64,000 bases of DNA, taken from positions 1 through 64,000 of the forward strand of contig JAGRGB010000089.1 in assembly GCA_020445745.1 (NCBI GenBank), given 5' to 3'. Below the pieces are notes generated by a model. It was not told where the DNA came from and ran no database searches. It saw only the letters and a program-made list of their open reading frames with translations. The stretch comes from Rhodocyclaceae bacterium. GTDB lineage: Bacteria; Pseudomonadota; Gammaproteobacteria; Burkholderiales; Rhodocyclaceae. Position numbers and translations under genes: made by a program. Below are positions 8,795 to 17,891 of the stretch, piece after piece (the stretch's first letter is position 1; each line of letters starts with the position of its first letter).

Positions 8795-10768
8795 ATGAAA
8801 CTTTCCCTTGACCGCTCCACTTTGTTTGTCCTTGCGGCATTTGTGCTGATTGCGGCGGTCTATTCGATATTCGCGGGAAATCCGTTGGTGTTCGACGACC
8901 GGCGGCTCGCCGACGGTACCGTGTTCGGTGCATTCGGTGGTTTCGAGGTGCTGCGGCCTCGGCTGCTGTCGTACGGGTCGTTCGTCTGGATCGAGCGATT
9001 GTTCGGCGACGGCTGGGTCGTGCAGCGCCTGGTCAACCTCGCGCTGCACGGGCTCACCGGCGCAGGTGCCTGGTTTCTCGTACGTGGCTTGATGGCCGCC
9101 ACCGACTGGCGCCAGCTCGATGGCGAGCCGCCTGCCGCGGACTCCCTGCGGGCGGCCGCGGCGGCCGGTGTTGCATTGTTTCTGGTCAATCCGGTCGCGT
9201 TCTACGCGGTCGGCTATCTGGTGCAACGCTCGATCGTGATGGCGGCGCTGTTCTCGGTATGGGCGCTCGTCGCGGTGCTTGCCGCTGCGCGGTCACGCCG
9301 CCCGGCATGGCTGCTCGTCGCGCTGCTGTTGTATCTGCTGGCGCTGTTGAGCAAGGAGCACGCGGTGATGCTGCCGCTGCCGGCGATCGCGCTGTACGCC
9401 ATAGTCCGGCGACCGCCGGCGAAGGTGGTCGCGGCCGTCTCTGCGGTGGGGCTGTGCGTGCTGGCGGGCCTCGGTGCCCTGCTTTCGTCCCATTACTCGG
9501 GTGTCGTCGGCCAGGCCTTCGACGAGCGATCGATCCGCTTCCTCGGCCAACTCGAGGCGCTGCGGCCCGGTGTCGAGTCGCAGGCGCTCGGCCTCAGCAT
9601 CGTCAATCAGGCGTGGCTGTTCTTTCGCTACGGCCTGCTCTGGCTGGTGCCCAACGTCTTGTGGATGTCGGTCGATCTGCGGCCGCCGTTTCCGCTGAGC
9701 ATCGGCAGCTTTCCGCAGGTGATCGGCGCCCCGCTGTACCTGGCGCTGGTGGTGGTGTCGGTGTGGATGATGGTGCGCTGCCGGGACTGGCGGCAGTATC
9801 TGGGATTCGCCCTGTTCCTGCCAGCCAGCCTGTTTGCGACCGAGTTCGCGACGGTCTGGGTGCAGGACCCCTTCGTCCTCTATCGCAGTTACCTGTGGGC
9901 GCTCGCGATGCCGCTGGCGTTCGCGTTTCCGTTCATCGGGGCGCGGCCGGCGACGATCTTCGCGATCGCCGGCGTGCTGGTGGTGGCTTTCTCGGCGCTG
10001 TCTTTCGAACGGGCGCGTACCTTCCGCAGCGACGCCAGCCTGTGGGCGGATGCCGCGGCCAAGCACGATGCCGATGCCGCTGCCGCGGCGGTCGGCCGCG
10101 GCCGGGCGTTCATGTGGCGCGGCAACGACCTGCTCGCCCGCGGCATGGCAGCCACTGCGCTGCAGGACTACGATCGCGCGCTGGCGGCGGGCGAGCCTGC
10201 GGGGCAGGTCCACTACCATCGCGCGGCGGCGCTGAAGCTGGCGGGGCAGGACGAAGCCGCGCTGCGGGCGCTGGACGCCGCCGAGGCGGCGGGCGGGGAT
10301 CCGGTCACGCCGGCAGCCGTCGATTTCCTGCGCGCCCAGATCTTCGCGGACCTCGGCCGCCACGGCGACGCGCTCGGGGCGGCGCAAGCGGCGCTCGCCA
10401 TAGGCCTCGATGCCGAGGACTCGGTCCGGGCGTACCGCATCGTCGCCGAGGGGCATGCGCGGGCGCGCAGACACGCGGAGGCCGCCGCGGCGTTCGCCGA
10501 GCTGCTGGCGATCGCGCCGGACAACCGGTCGGCCCGGGTCGGCCACGCCTTGAGCCTCAATGCCTTGGGGCGCCGTCGCGAGGCCGCGGCGGAGCTCGAC
10601 ACCGTGCTCGAGGCCGGGGATGGCGCGGACGTGCGATTCGGCCGCGCGCTGGTGCTGCTGGCGGCGGGGCAGCGCGCTGCAGCGCTGGCCGAGGCGCGCC
10701 GTGCGCTGGCGCACAAGCCCGGCGATCCTGCGATCACCGCTTTGGTCGGGAAGCTTTCGGGCTCCTGA
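8795..10768 (+). CDS. Multi-pass membrane protein with C-terminal TPR repeats (possible GT-C enzyme)
   Basis: 657-residue protein from the ATG at 8795 (MKLSLDRSTLFVLAAF); a longer frame upstream is a shadow of the divergent glycosyltransferase. Residues 1 to about 415 hold roughly nine to eleven hydrophobic segments, with a paired acidic V-F-D-D just after the first one, the place where GT-C glycosyltransferases keep catalytic acids. Residues about 430-650 are tetratricopeptide-like helical pairs (A-L-Q-D-Y-D-R-A-L-A, A-A-A-F-A-E-L-L-A-I-A-P-D-N). The layout resembles TMTC-like or pilin/protein-glycosylation TPR membrane proteins. A lipid-linked sugar transferase is plausible but unproven. 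Confidence 0.65.
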   Translation: MKLSLDRSTLFVLAAFVLIAAVYSIFAGNPLVFDDRRLADGTVFGAFGGFEVLRPRLLSYGSFVWIERLFGDGWVVQRLVNLALHGLTGAGAWFLVRGLMAATDWRQLDGEPPAADSLRAAAAAGVALFLVNPVAFYAVGYLVQRSIVMAALFSVWALVAVLAAARSRRPAWLLVALLLYLLALLSKEHAVMLPLPAIALYAIVRRPPAKVVAAVSAVGLCVLAGLGALLSSHYSGVVGQAFDERSIRFLGQLEALRPGVESQALGLSIVNQAWLFFRYGLLWLVPNVLWMSVDLRPPFPLSIGSFPQVIGAPLYLALVVVSVWMMVRCRDWRQYLGFALFLPASLFATEFATVWVQDPFVLYRSYLWALAMPLAFAFPFIGARPATIFAIAGVLVVAFSALSFERARTFRSDASLWADAAAKHDADAAAAAVGRGRAFMWRGNDLLARGMAATALQDYDRALAAGEPAGQVHYHRAAALKLAGQDEAALRALDAAEAAGGDPVTPAAVDFLRAQIFADLGRHGDALGAAQAALAIGLDAEDSVRAYRIVAEGHARARRHAEAAAAFAELLAIAPDNRSARVGHALSLNALGRRREAAAELDTVLEAGDGADVRFGRALVLLAAGQRAAALAEARRALAHKPGDPAITALVGKLSGS

Positions 10769-10777
10769 TTCGGGTTC

Positions 10778-11596
10778 ATGGCAATCTACGCGATTGGCGA
10801 CATCCAGGGTTGCATCGACGAGTTCCGGTCATTGCTCGACCGGGTGCGCTTCGACCCGACCGGCGACCGTCTGTGGCTGGTCGGCGATCTCGTGAATCGC
10901 GGGCCGGCCTCGCTCGAGGTGTTGCGCCTGGTGCGCAGTTTCGGCGAGGCGGCGACCGTGGTGCTGGGCAACCACGATCTGTACCTGTTGATGGTGGCGT
11001 CGGGATTCCGCAAACGGGGCAAGGACGACACCCTGGCCCCGGTGCTCGAGGCCCCGGACCGCGACGGCTTGCTCGACTGGCTGGCGGGGCGTCCGCTGAT
11101 GCACGTCGAAGGCGGATTCGCAATGGTTCATGCCGGCTTGGTGCCGCAGTGGACGGTGTCGGCCGCGCGGTGCCTCGCGGCCGAGGTCGAGGCCGTGCTG
11201 CAGGGTCCCGGTCGAACGCGCTTCCTCGAGGCATTGCAGGGCAACCGCCCCGATTACTGGGACGATCGCCTGTCCGGCCAGGATCGCCTGCGCTTCATCG
11301 TCAATGCGATGACGCGCATGCGCTTCTGCGATGCCGCCGGGCGCCTGGATTTTCGCGCCAAGGGTCCTCCCGGCAGCGCCCCGAACGGCCTGCTGCCGTG
11401 GTTCGAGGTGCCGGGGCGTGCGAGCCGCAGCCACACCATCGTCTGCGGACACTGGTCGGCCCTCGGATTCCGTCGCGAGCAGGGGCTGCTGGCGCTCGAC
11501 AGCGGTTGTCTGTGGGGGGGCAGCCTGACCGCGGTGCGGCTCGACGACGGACAGGTCTTTCAGGAGCCGGCTCGAAAGGGACGCTTGGCTTCGTGA
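10778..11596 (+). CDS. apaH: Symmetrical bis(5'-nucleosyl)-tetraphosphatase
   Basis: 272-residue calcineurin-type phosphoesterase that splits Ap4A and related dinucleotides to ADP and so limits stress-linked alarmones and NpnN RNA caps. Metal-binding motifs are in order: GDIQGC (residues 7-12), GDLVNRGP (about 35-42), GNHD (about 65-68), VHAG (about 117-120) and a late C-G-H-W-S-A. Length fits ApaH. It starts 9 bp after the TPR membrane gene. ApaH is a housekeeping enzyme with no obvious tie to the neighbouring sugar genes. Confidence 0.95.
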   Translation: MAIYAIGDIQGCIDEFRSLLDRVRFDPTGDRLWLVGDLVNRGPASLEVLRLVRSFGEAATVVLGNHDLYLLMVASGFRKRGKDDTLAPVLEAPDRDGLLDWLAGRPLMHVEGGFAMVHAGLVPQWTVSAARCLAAEVEAVLQGPGRTRFLEALQGNRPDYWDDRLSGQDRLRFIVNAMTRMRFCDAAGRLDFRAKGPPGSAPNGLLPWFEVPGRASRSHTIVCGHWSALGFRREQGLLALDSGCLWGGSLTAVRLDDGQVFQEPARKGRLAS

Positions 11597-11662
11597 CAGG
11601 CTTGTCCGCCGGAGTGAAATCTGCGCGCCGGTCTTCGCCGTCCCTGGGACGACGCGCTAACA

Positions 11663-12469
11663 TTGACAGATTTTTTCGGTGGCGACGTGGCCGCGCGGCG
11701 GCCCGCGAATCATGTACCCGTGGCGACATCCCTGGACATTCAGATCGTATCCCACGGCACCCCTGAGCTGGTGCGGCCGCTGCTCGCCGATCTGCAGGGT
11801 GCCGGCGGACAACTGCACATCCTCGAGAACCTCGCCCATAGTCCGGACGCCCGCGCCGACCGGCCCAGCCTGCGCCACGCCGACGGTGCGCCCCGCGGCT
11901 TCGCCGCCAACCACAATCTGCTCGCCGCGCGCGGCGACGCCGACGTGATCGCCATCCTCAATCCGGACCTGCGCATCGACGCGGCGGTGTTCGCAAGACT
12001 GCTGGCAGCCTTCGACGATCCTGCGATCGGCATCGTCGCACCCCGGGTGTATGGGGCCGACGGGCAACTCGCCGACAACGCGCGGCGGGTGCTGACGCCG
12101 CGCCGCCTGCTGCGCGACCGCCTGGTGCCGGGCCGCCGGCGCAGCGATTATCCCGATGCGGGCGTCGCCTGCGAGCCAGACTGGGTCGCCGGCATGTGCC
12201 TGCTCGTCCGGCGGCGGGCCTTCGAGGCCTTGGGCGGGTTCGACGCCGGCTACCGCATGTATTGCGAGGACATGGACCTGTGCGTGCGCGCCTGGCAGGC
12301 CGGTTGGACGGTACGCTGCCTGCCGGCGCTGGGTGTCGTCCACGATGCGCGCCGCGCCAGTCTGCGCGATCCCCGGCATTTCGCCTGGCATCTGGCCAGC
12401 CTGCTGCGCTTCTGGCGGTCTCCGGCCTATCGCCGCTTCGTGGCCTCGCCGCCGGCGGGGAGGTCCTGA
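11663..12469 (+). CDS. GT2 family glycosyltransferase
   Basis: 268 residues from a TTG at 11663; a GTG at 11720 giving VATSLDIQIVSHGTPEL is an equally good and perhaps better start, since the first 19 residues are not family-like. The GT-A core shows A-I-L-N-P-D-L-R-I-D (the metal-binding-type segment), a C-terminal E-D-M-D-L-C-V-R-A-W-Q-A-G-W motif and V-V-H-D-A-R, as in rhamnosyl- and other O-antigen transferases. It lies directly upstream (0 bp) of the WecA-like gene, which suggests a role in the first steps of a lipid-linked oligosaccharide. Confidence 0.85.
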   Translation: MTDFFGGDVAARRPANHVPVATSLDIQIVSHGTPELVRPLLADLQGAGGQLHILENLAHSPDARADRPSLRHADGAPRGFAANHNLLAARGDADVIAILNPDLRIDAAVFARLLAAFDDPAIGIVAPRVYGADGQLADNARRVLTPRRLLRDRLVPGRRRSDYPDAGVACEPDWVAGMCLLVRRRAFEALGGFDAGYRMYCEDMDLCVRAWQAGWTVRCLPALGVVHDARRASLRDPRHFAWHLASLLRFWRSPAYRRFVASPPAGRS

Positions 12470-13570
12470 ATGGCATCGGTGGTGATGGCGCTGGCCTCTG
12501 CAGGATTCGTCGCGTTGCTGATCCAGGCCCTGCGACCGGCCGCGCTGCAGGTCGGGCTGGTGGACGCGCCGGGCGGCCGCAAGCGGCACCAGGGTTCGAT
12601 ACCGCTGATCGGCGGAGTCGCCATCGTGCTTGCGTTCGCGTTGTCGAGCCTGATCTTCGTGCCGATCGTCGCGCCCTATCGGCCGCTGTTCGTCGGCCTC
12701 GCGCTGCTGGTGATCATCGGCGTGATGGACGACCTGCGGGAACTGGCGCCGCGCAACAAGCTCGCCCACCAGTTCATTGCCGCGGTGCTGATGACCTCCT
12801 GGGGGGGAAACTATCTGCGCGACCTCGGCATGCTGTGGGGCGAGGCGGTCTTCGACCTGCGCGACTGGGGCATCCCCTTCACGCTCTTCGCCGCCCTGTC
12901 GGTGATCAACGCCTACAACATGAGCGACGGCGTGGACGGTCTGGCGGGCGGCTGGGCGCTGATCACGTTCGCGATGATGGCCTATCTCGGCGCCGCGACC
13001 GGGCAGCAGGAACTGGCGGCGTTTTCGATGATCCTGGTCGGTTGCCTGGGCGGATTCCTGGTGTTCAACCTGCGCCACCCGTGGCGCCAGCGGGCCGCAG
13101 TGTTCCTCGGCGATGCCGGCAGCATGGCGATCGGATTCCTGGTGCTGTGGTTCTCGGTGGAGTTGACCCAGCCGGTGGAGCAGGGCGAGATGCGGGTGCC
13201 GCCGGTCGTCATGCTGTGGGTGTGCGGCCTGGCGCTGATCGACATGTTCGTCGTCACCCTGCGCCGCATGAGCAAGCGTCGCAATCCCCTGCATGCCGAC
13301 CGCACCCACCTGCACCACGTGCTGATCCGCATCGGATTTTCCGACCGGCGGGTAGTATTCTTCCTGATGCTGGTCAACGGTCTGCTCGGCATGATCGGCA
13401 TCGTCGGCTGGCACTACGGGGCCTCGGAGCTGGTGCTGTTCCTGTGTTTCCTGGCGCTGACCGGCGCCTATCTCTATGCGGCCAGCCATGCCTGGCGGCT
13501 GTCGCGCTTCGCGCGGCGGCATTTGCGGCGCAACGGGGCTGCCCATCGGCAGCAGAACACGGAGCAGTGA
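12470..13570 (+). CDS. WecA-like undecaprenyl-phosphate sugar-1-phosphate transferase
   Basis: 366-residue polytopic enzyme of the MraY/WecA family that starts glycan synthesis by moving a HexNAc-1-phosphate onto undecaprenyl phosphate at the inner membrane. Diagnostic motifs are D-A-P-G-G-R-K-R-H near residue 25, V-M-D-D-L-R-E-L, the catalytic N-M-S-D-G-V-D-G-L-A-G-G, V-F-L-G-D-A-G-S and the WecA-type H-A-D-R-T-H-L-H-H (H-x-H-H) loop. About ten transmembrane segments are visible. It sits between a GT2 gene and gspE, with only 2 bp to the latter, so the secretion operon may be read through from here. Confidence 0.92.
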   Translation: MASVVMALASAGFVALLIQALRPAALQVGLVDAPGGRKRHQGSIPLIGGVAIVLAFALSSLIFVPIVAPYRPLFVGLALLVIIGVMDDLRELAPRNKLAHQFIAAVLMTSWGGNYLRDLGMLWGEAVFDLRDWGIPFTLFAALSVINAYNMSDGVDGLAGGWALITFAMMAYLGAATGQQELAAFSMILVGCLGGFLVFNLRHPWRQRAAVFLGDAGSMAIGFLVLWFSVELTQPVEQGEMRVPPVVMLWVCGLALIDMFVVTLRRMSKRRNPLHADRTHLHHVLIRIGFSDRRVVFFLMLVNGLLGMIGIVGWHYGASELVLFLCFLALTGAYLYAASHAWRLSRFARRHLRRNGAAHRQQNTEQ

Positions 13571-13572
13571 GG

Positions 13573-15306
13573 ATGGCAGCGGACGAGGCCCTGGCGAGCC
13601 GGTCGGATACGGTGGATCACATGCACGCGCGGCCGCGCCTCGGCGAGATGCTGGTGGCCGCCGGCAAGCTCGCCGCGCGCGATCTGGAGCAGGCGCTGGC
13701 CGCACAGTCCGAGATGCAGGACCTGCTGGGCCGCATCCTGGTGCGCCTCGGCCTGATTGCCGAGGGCGACCTGGCCCAGGTGCTGGCGCAGCAGCTGGCC
13801 GTGCCGCTGGCGACCGCCGACGGCTTTCCGGAAGACCTGCTGCTGGTGGATGGCATCGCACCCGAATACCTGAGGATGCATCGGCTGCTGCCGCTGGCGG
13901 TCGAAGACGGTCTGCTGCGGATCGCCATGGCGACGCCGCAGGACCCCTTCCTGGTCAAGGCGGTGCGGCTCGCCAGCGGGCTCGCGGTGGCGCCGGCGCT
14001 GGGTCTGGAGTCGGAAATCGACGCGGCGCTCGAGCGCTATTTCGCGGAGCCCGACGACGACGAGGCCTCCGGCGAGGCGCCGCGCGAAGCCGGCGACAGC
14101 GAATTCGTCGAGCATCTGCGGGATCTCGCGACCGAGGCGCCGGTGATCCGGCTGGTCAACCAGATCATTGGCCGGGTCGTGGACTTGCGCGCCTCGGACA
14201 TCCACCTGGAGCCCTTCGAGGACGCCCTCCAGGTTCGCTACCGGATCGACGGCGTGCTGCGCAACGACGCGCCGGTGGCGATCGACATGGCCGCCGCAGT
14301 GACCTCGCGGATCAAGCTGATGGCCCACCTCAACATCGCCGAACGGCGTCTGCCCCAGGATGGGCGCATCAAGACGCGGGTCAAGGGCAGGGAGATCGAC
14401 CTCCGGGTGTCGACGCTGCCGACGGTCCATGGCGAGAGCGTGGTGATCCGGGTCCTCGACCGCGCCAGCGTGCGCATCGAGCTCGAAAAGATGGGCTTCG
14501 CCGGCGACATCCTGACCCGCTTCCGCGAACTGCTGGCCCGTCCCCACGGCATCCTGCTGGTCACCGGCCCGACCGGCTCCGGCAAGACCACGACGCTGTA
14601 TGCGTCGCTGACCAAGCTCGATTCCGCCGCACTCAAGATCGTCACCGTCGAGGATCCGGTCGAATACCAGCTGGGCGGCATCAACCAGGTGCAGGTGCAG
14701 TCCCAGATCGGCCTCGATTTCGCCCAATCCCTGCGCTCGATCCTGCGCCAGGATCCGGACGTGATCATGATCGGCGAGATGCGCGACGGCGAGACCGCCC
14801 AGATCGCCGTGCAGTCGGCGCTGACCGGACACCTGGTGCTGTCGACGCTGCATACCAACACTGCCGCCAGCGCGGTCGTGCGCCTCGTGGACATGGGCAT
14901 CGAGCGCTATCTGATCACCTCGACCCTGAACGGCGTGCTGTCGCAGCGCCTGGTCCGGCGGCTCTGTCCGGACTGCCGCGAGCCGGTCGATCTCGACGCC
15001 GGCCAGGCATCCGCCGCGGGACTGGCCCGCTACCTCGACGGCGGCGGCCGCATCTACCGCGCCGCCGGCTGCCCTGCCTGCAAGCACACCGGCTATCTCG
15101 GGCGCACCTCGATCCACGAGCTGCTGCCGATCGACGACGCGATGGTGCATGCCATCCTCGAAGGCGAGGATGCCACCGCGCTGCACGCCCTGGCACGCCG
15201 GCGCGGCATGCGCACGCTGTTCGAGGATGGGCTGCGCAAGGTCGCGGAAGGGATCACTTCGCTCGAGGAAGTCGCACGGGTGACCCAGGACCAGCAGGAT
15301 GAATGA
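13573..15306 (+). CDS. gspE: Type II secretion ATPase GspE
   Basis: 577-residue cytoplasmic ATPase that powers pseudopilus assembly. The start is the ATG at 13573, 2 bp after the WecA-like stop; the much longer open frame upstream is a shadow. Residues about 15-155 are the N-terminal E domain (L-G-E-M-L-V-A-A-G-K-L). Walker A is GPTGSGKTTTLYASL (about 329-343), Walker B is ILRQDPDVIMIGEMRD, and the His box is GHLVLSTLHTNTAASAV. A zinc-binding C-x-x-C pair (CPDC and CPAC) in the C-terminal part is typical of GspE rather than of many PilB proteins. It overlaps gspF by 8 bp. Confidence 0.96.
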   Translation: MAADEALASRSDTVDHMHARPRLGEMLVAAGKLAARDLEQALAAQSEMQDLLGRILVRLGLIAEGDLAQVLAQQLAVPLATADGFPEDLLLVDGIAPEYLRMHRLLPLAVEDGLLRIAMATPQDPFLVKAVRLASGLAVAPALGLESEIDAALERYFAEPDDDEASGEAPREAGDSEFVEHLRDLATEAPVIRLVNQIIGRVVDLRASDIHLEPFEDALQVRYRIDGVLRNDAPVAIDMAAAVTSRIKLMAHLNIAERRLPQDGRIKTRVKGREIDLRVSTLPTVHGESVVIRVLDRASVRIELEKMGFAGDILTRFRELLARPHGILLVTGPTGSGKTTTLYASLTKLDSAALKIVTVEDPVEYQLGGINQVQVQSQIGLDFAQSLRSILRQDPDVIMIGEMRDGETAQIAVQSALTGHLVLSTLHTNTAASAVVRLVDMGIERYLITSTLNGVLSQRLVRRLCPDCREPVDLDAGQASAAGLARYLDGGGRIYRAAGCPACKHTGYLGRTSIHELLPIDDAMVHAILEGEDATALHALARRRGMRTLFEDGLRKVAEGITSLEEVARVTQDQQDE

Positions 15307-16534
15307 GTTCCGCTACCGCGCGGTGCGCAACGACGGCAGCTTCACAGAGGGTCGCCTGAGCGCCGACAGCCGCAGCGCCGCGCTCGCCCAGATCGAGCGC
15401 ATGCGCTTGACGCCGATCGACCTCCAGGAAGCGGGCGCGGCGCCGGCCGGCGCCGCCGACGGTGCCCGCGGGCGCCGCGTCCGGCGGCTCGCCGGCAGCC
15501 GCATCCGGGCGGTGGACGTCGAGGATCTCACGCGGTCCCTGTCGGTGATGCTGCGTTCCGGCGTGCCCCTCGACCGCGCCCTCAAGGTGATCGCCGGCAT
15601 GGCCCAGAAGGAACAGATGGCGCGCGTCGTCGGCGAGATGCATGCCGCGGTCAAGGGCGGCAAGAGCTTCAGCGCGGCGCTCGGCGCCCATCAGCAGCTG
15701 TTCGGCGATTTCTACATCAACATGGTGCGCGCCGGCGAGGCAGGCGGGCAGCTGGCCGACGTGCTGGCCCGGGTCGGCGAGCACCTCGAGCGCCTGCGTC
15801 AACTGCGCGAAGGCGTGGTGTCGGCGATGATCTACCCGATGATCCTGGTCGTCGTCGCGCTGCTGTCGGTATTCCTGCTGCTGACCTTCGTCGTGCCGCA
15901 GTTCGAGACGCTGTTCGAGGACATGGGCGACGCGTTGCCGCTGCCGACCGCGATCATCGTCGCGGTCGGCCATTTCCTCGGCGACTGGTGGTGGCTGCTG
16001 GCGCTCCTGGTCGCTGGCCTGGCGTGGGGGGGGCGGCGCTACGTGCACAGCCCGCGGGGCCGCCACTGGAAGGATGCGCAGATGCTGGCCCTGCCGGTGA
16101 TCGGTGATTTGATCCGCAAGTACGAAGTGACGCGCTTCTCGCGCAGCATGGGCACGCTGCTCGGCGGCGGGGTGTCGATCGTGCAGGCGGTTCGTATCGC
16201 CGCCCAGACTGTGGCAAACTCGCCGCTCCGACAGGCGCTGGACGGTGTCGCGCCGTTCATCAAGAAGGGCGGGCGAATGGCCGACGCCCTGACCGAGACC
16301 GGCTTGTTCACGCCGTTGGCCTTGAACATGGTGCGGCTGGGCGAAGAGACCGGGCGCCTGGACACGATGCTGCTGGAACTCGCGCGGGTGCACGACACCG
16401 AAGTCCAGGCCGGCATCAAGCGGGCGCTGACGCTGATCGAACCGGTCCTGATCCTGACCCTCGGGGTGGTGATTGCGGCGATCATCGTGTCGATTCTGAT
16501 GGGCATCCTGTCGGTGAACGACCTGGCCGCCTGA
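15299..16534 (+). CDS. gspF: Type II secretion inner-membrane platform protein GspF
   Basis: 411-residue polytopic protein of the GspF/PilC family, which links the GspE motor to pseudopilin assembly. It has the two duplicated cytoplasmic helical domains (L-T-R-S-L-S-V-M-L-R-S-G-V-P-L at about 80; F-S-R-S-M-G-T-L-L-G-G-G-V at about 280) separated and followed by transmembrane segments, and the G-E-x-x-G-x-L motifs (GEAGGQLADVL, GEETGRLDTML). Its ATG lies inside the last codons of gspE, so translation is coupled. Confidence 0.96.
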   Translation: MNEFRYRAVRNDGSFTEGRLSADSRSAALAQIERMRLTPIDLQEAGAAPAGAADGARGRRVRRLAGSRIRAVDVEDLTRSLSVMLRSGVPLDRALKVIAGMAQKEQMARVVGEMHAAVKGGKSFSAALGAHQQLFGDFYINMVRAGEAGGQLADVLARVGEHLERLRQLREGVVSAMIYPMILVVVALLSVFLLLTFVVPQFETLFEDMGDALPLPTAIIVAVGHFLGDWWWLLALLVAGLAWGGRRYVHSPRGRHWKDAQMLALPVIGDLIRKYEVTRFSRSMGTLLGGGVSIVQAVRIAAQTVANSPLRQALDGVAPFIKKGGRMADALTETGLFTPLALNMVRLGEETGRLDTMLLELARVHDTEVQAGIKRALTLIEPVLILTLGVVIAAIIVSILMGILSVNDLAA

Positions 16535-16577
16535 GCGTCCCGGGCATGGCTCCCATCCAACCATTTCGAGTGTTTCG

Positions 16578-17006
16578 ATGACTGACTCCGCACATTCCCG
16601 TCACCTGGGCTTCACGCTGATCGAATTGCTGGTCGTGCTGGCGATCCTCGGATTGCTGGCCGGCTTGGTCGGACCACGGGTGCTCAATCAGCTCGGTGGT
16701 GCCAAGAGCAAGACCGCGAACGTTCAGATCAAGGATTTCGAGCAGGCCCTGGAGCTCTACAAGCTCGACGTCGGTCGCTTCCCGAGCAGCGACGAGGGCC
16801 TCGGGGCGCTGGTCGGCAAGCCCGCCGATGCCACCGGCTGGAACGGCCCGTATCTGAAGCGCAAGGACATTCCGTCGGATCCCTGGGGGCATGCCTACCA
16901 ATACACGGCTCCGGGCCAGCACGGCGAGGTGGACATCTACTCCTACGGCGCCGACGGTGCCGCTGGCGGCGAAGGTGAGAACGCCGACATCGGCAACTGG
17001 AACTGA
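16578..17006 (+). CDS. gspG: Major pseudopilin GspG
   Basis: 142-residue major pseudopilin. The prepilin leader is short (MTDSAHSRHLG), cleavage is predicted between Gly11 and Phe12, and the mature start F-T-L-I-E-L-L-V-V-L has the Glu at +5 needed for assembly. The C-terminal region with K-L-D-V-G-R-F-P-S-S-D-E-G-L, W-N-G-P-Y-L-K, D-P-W-G and Y-S-Y-G-A-D-G is the characteristic GspG fold with its calcium-site region. It would be processed by a prepilin peptidase not encoded in this window. Confidence 0.96.
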   Translation: MTDSAHSRHLGFTLIELLVVLAILGLLAGLVGPRVLNQLGGAKSKTANVQIKDFEQALELYKLDVGRFPSSDEGLGALVGKPADATGWNGPYLKRKDIPSDPWGHAYQYTAPGQHGEVDIYSYGADGAAGGEGENADIGNWN

Positions 17007-17502
17007 GCCGTCCAGCCGGCGAAGCCCGCCGGGCAGGCGTCGGCGGTCGGCTGCGGCCGGCTTCACCCTGCTCGAGATGGTCGTCGCGCTGGCGATCGTC
17101 GGCCTGCTGCTGGGCGTGGTGCCGGTGGCGGTGACCAGGATCCACGATTCGGTCGAGTATCGCGCCACCGTGCGCGCGGTACTGAGCGCGCTGCGGTCGG
17201 CGCGCGACCGTGCCGCGGCCGAGGGGCGGCCGGTGCGCTTCGCGCTGGATCTGGCGGGTCGCCGCTATGGCGAGGCGGGTCGGCCGCTGTCGCGCTTTCC
17301 CGACGACTACCGGATCGTCGCGACGCTCGCCAGCACCGAGCGCGACGCCGACGGCATCGGCGGCATCCGCTTCTTCCCGGACGGCGGCTCGACCGGTGGC
17401 AGCATCACCATCACCCGACCGAGCGGCCAGGGTGTGCGCCTCCGGGTGGACTGGCTGTTCGGCCGGATAACCCAGGAGCCACCAGGCGAGGCGCGATCCT
17501 GA
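16975..17502 (+). CDS. gspH: Minor pseudopilin GspH
   Basis: 175 residues if translation starts at the GTG at 16975, inside the end of gspG. No ATG, GTG or TTG occurs in frame between this codon and the prepilin site, so the leader must be unusually long (about 29 residues, arginine-rich: R-R-S-P-P-G-R-R-R-R-S-A-A-A-G). The mature part begins FTLLEMVVALAIVGLLLGVV with Glu +5. The C-terminal part has the beta-rich G-x-R-F-F-P-D-G-G-S segment typical of GspH. GspH is one of the minor pseudopilins of the pseudopilus. Confidence 0.85.
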   Translation: MRTPTSATGTEPSSRRSPPGRRRRSAAAGFTLLEMVVALAIVGLLLGVVPVAVTRIHDSVEYRATVRAVLSALRSARDRAAAEGRPVRFALDLAGRRYGEAGRPLSRFPDDYRIVATLASTERDADGIGGIRFFPDGGSTGGSITITRPSGQGVRLRVDWLFGRITQEPPGEARS

Positions 17503-17891
17503 TGCGCGCTGAGCGAGGCTTCTCGCTGATCGAGGTGCTGGTGGCGTTCTCGATCATGGCGCTGGCCCTCGGCGTCCTCTACCAGAGCGGCGCCGGCTCG
17601 CTGCGCGCGGCGGTGCTGTCGGAGCAGCAGACCCGTGCCGCGCTGTGGGGGCAGAGCCTGCTCGCTGCCCGCGACGCGGTGCCGGCCGCCGGCTGGCACG
17701 ATGCGGGCCTTACCGAGGACGGCTTCGGCTGGCAGATCGGCAGCCGGCCGCTGCAGGATGCGTCCGCGCCCGCCGACGCGATCGCGCTGCACGAAGTGGT
17801 CGTCACGGTGGACTGGACGGATCGCGGCCGCAGGCGCGAATTCCGGATCGCCACGGTGCTGCCCCAGGTCGATGACGATGGCGTGCGCTGA
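17502..17891 (+). CDS. gspI: Minor pseudopilin GspI
   Basis: 129-residue minor pseudopilin. The leader is only MRAERG, then F-S-L-I-E-V-L-V-A-F-S-I-M-A-L with Glu +5. Its ATG overlaps the gspH stop as TGATG. Length and the short beta-domain fit GspI, which with GspJ and GspK forms the tip complex that is thought to start pseudopilus assembly and engage substrate. Confidence 0.92.
   Translation: MRAERGFSLIEVLVAFSIMALALGVLYQSGAGSLRAAVLSEQQTRAALWGQSLLAARDAVPAAGWHDAGLTEDGFGWQIGSRPLQDASAPADAIALHEVVVTVDWTDRGRRREFRIATVLPQVDDDGVR

Noticed and set aside
9293-10714. 473-residue minus-strand frame inside the TPR membrane gene
   Set aside because: Arg/Gln/His-rich shadow typical of antisense frames here, with no motif.
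11663-11668. TTGACA as a -35 element
   Set aside because: No -10 element follows at 16-18 bp, and the string coincides with the possible TTG start of the GT2 gene.
12196-15306. 1036-residue version of GspE
   Set aside because: The first 459 codons overlap the GT2 and WecA-like genes and show no protein family. The ATG at 13573 gives standard GspE.
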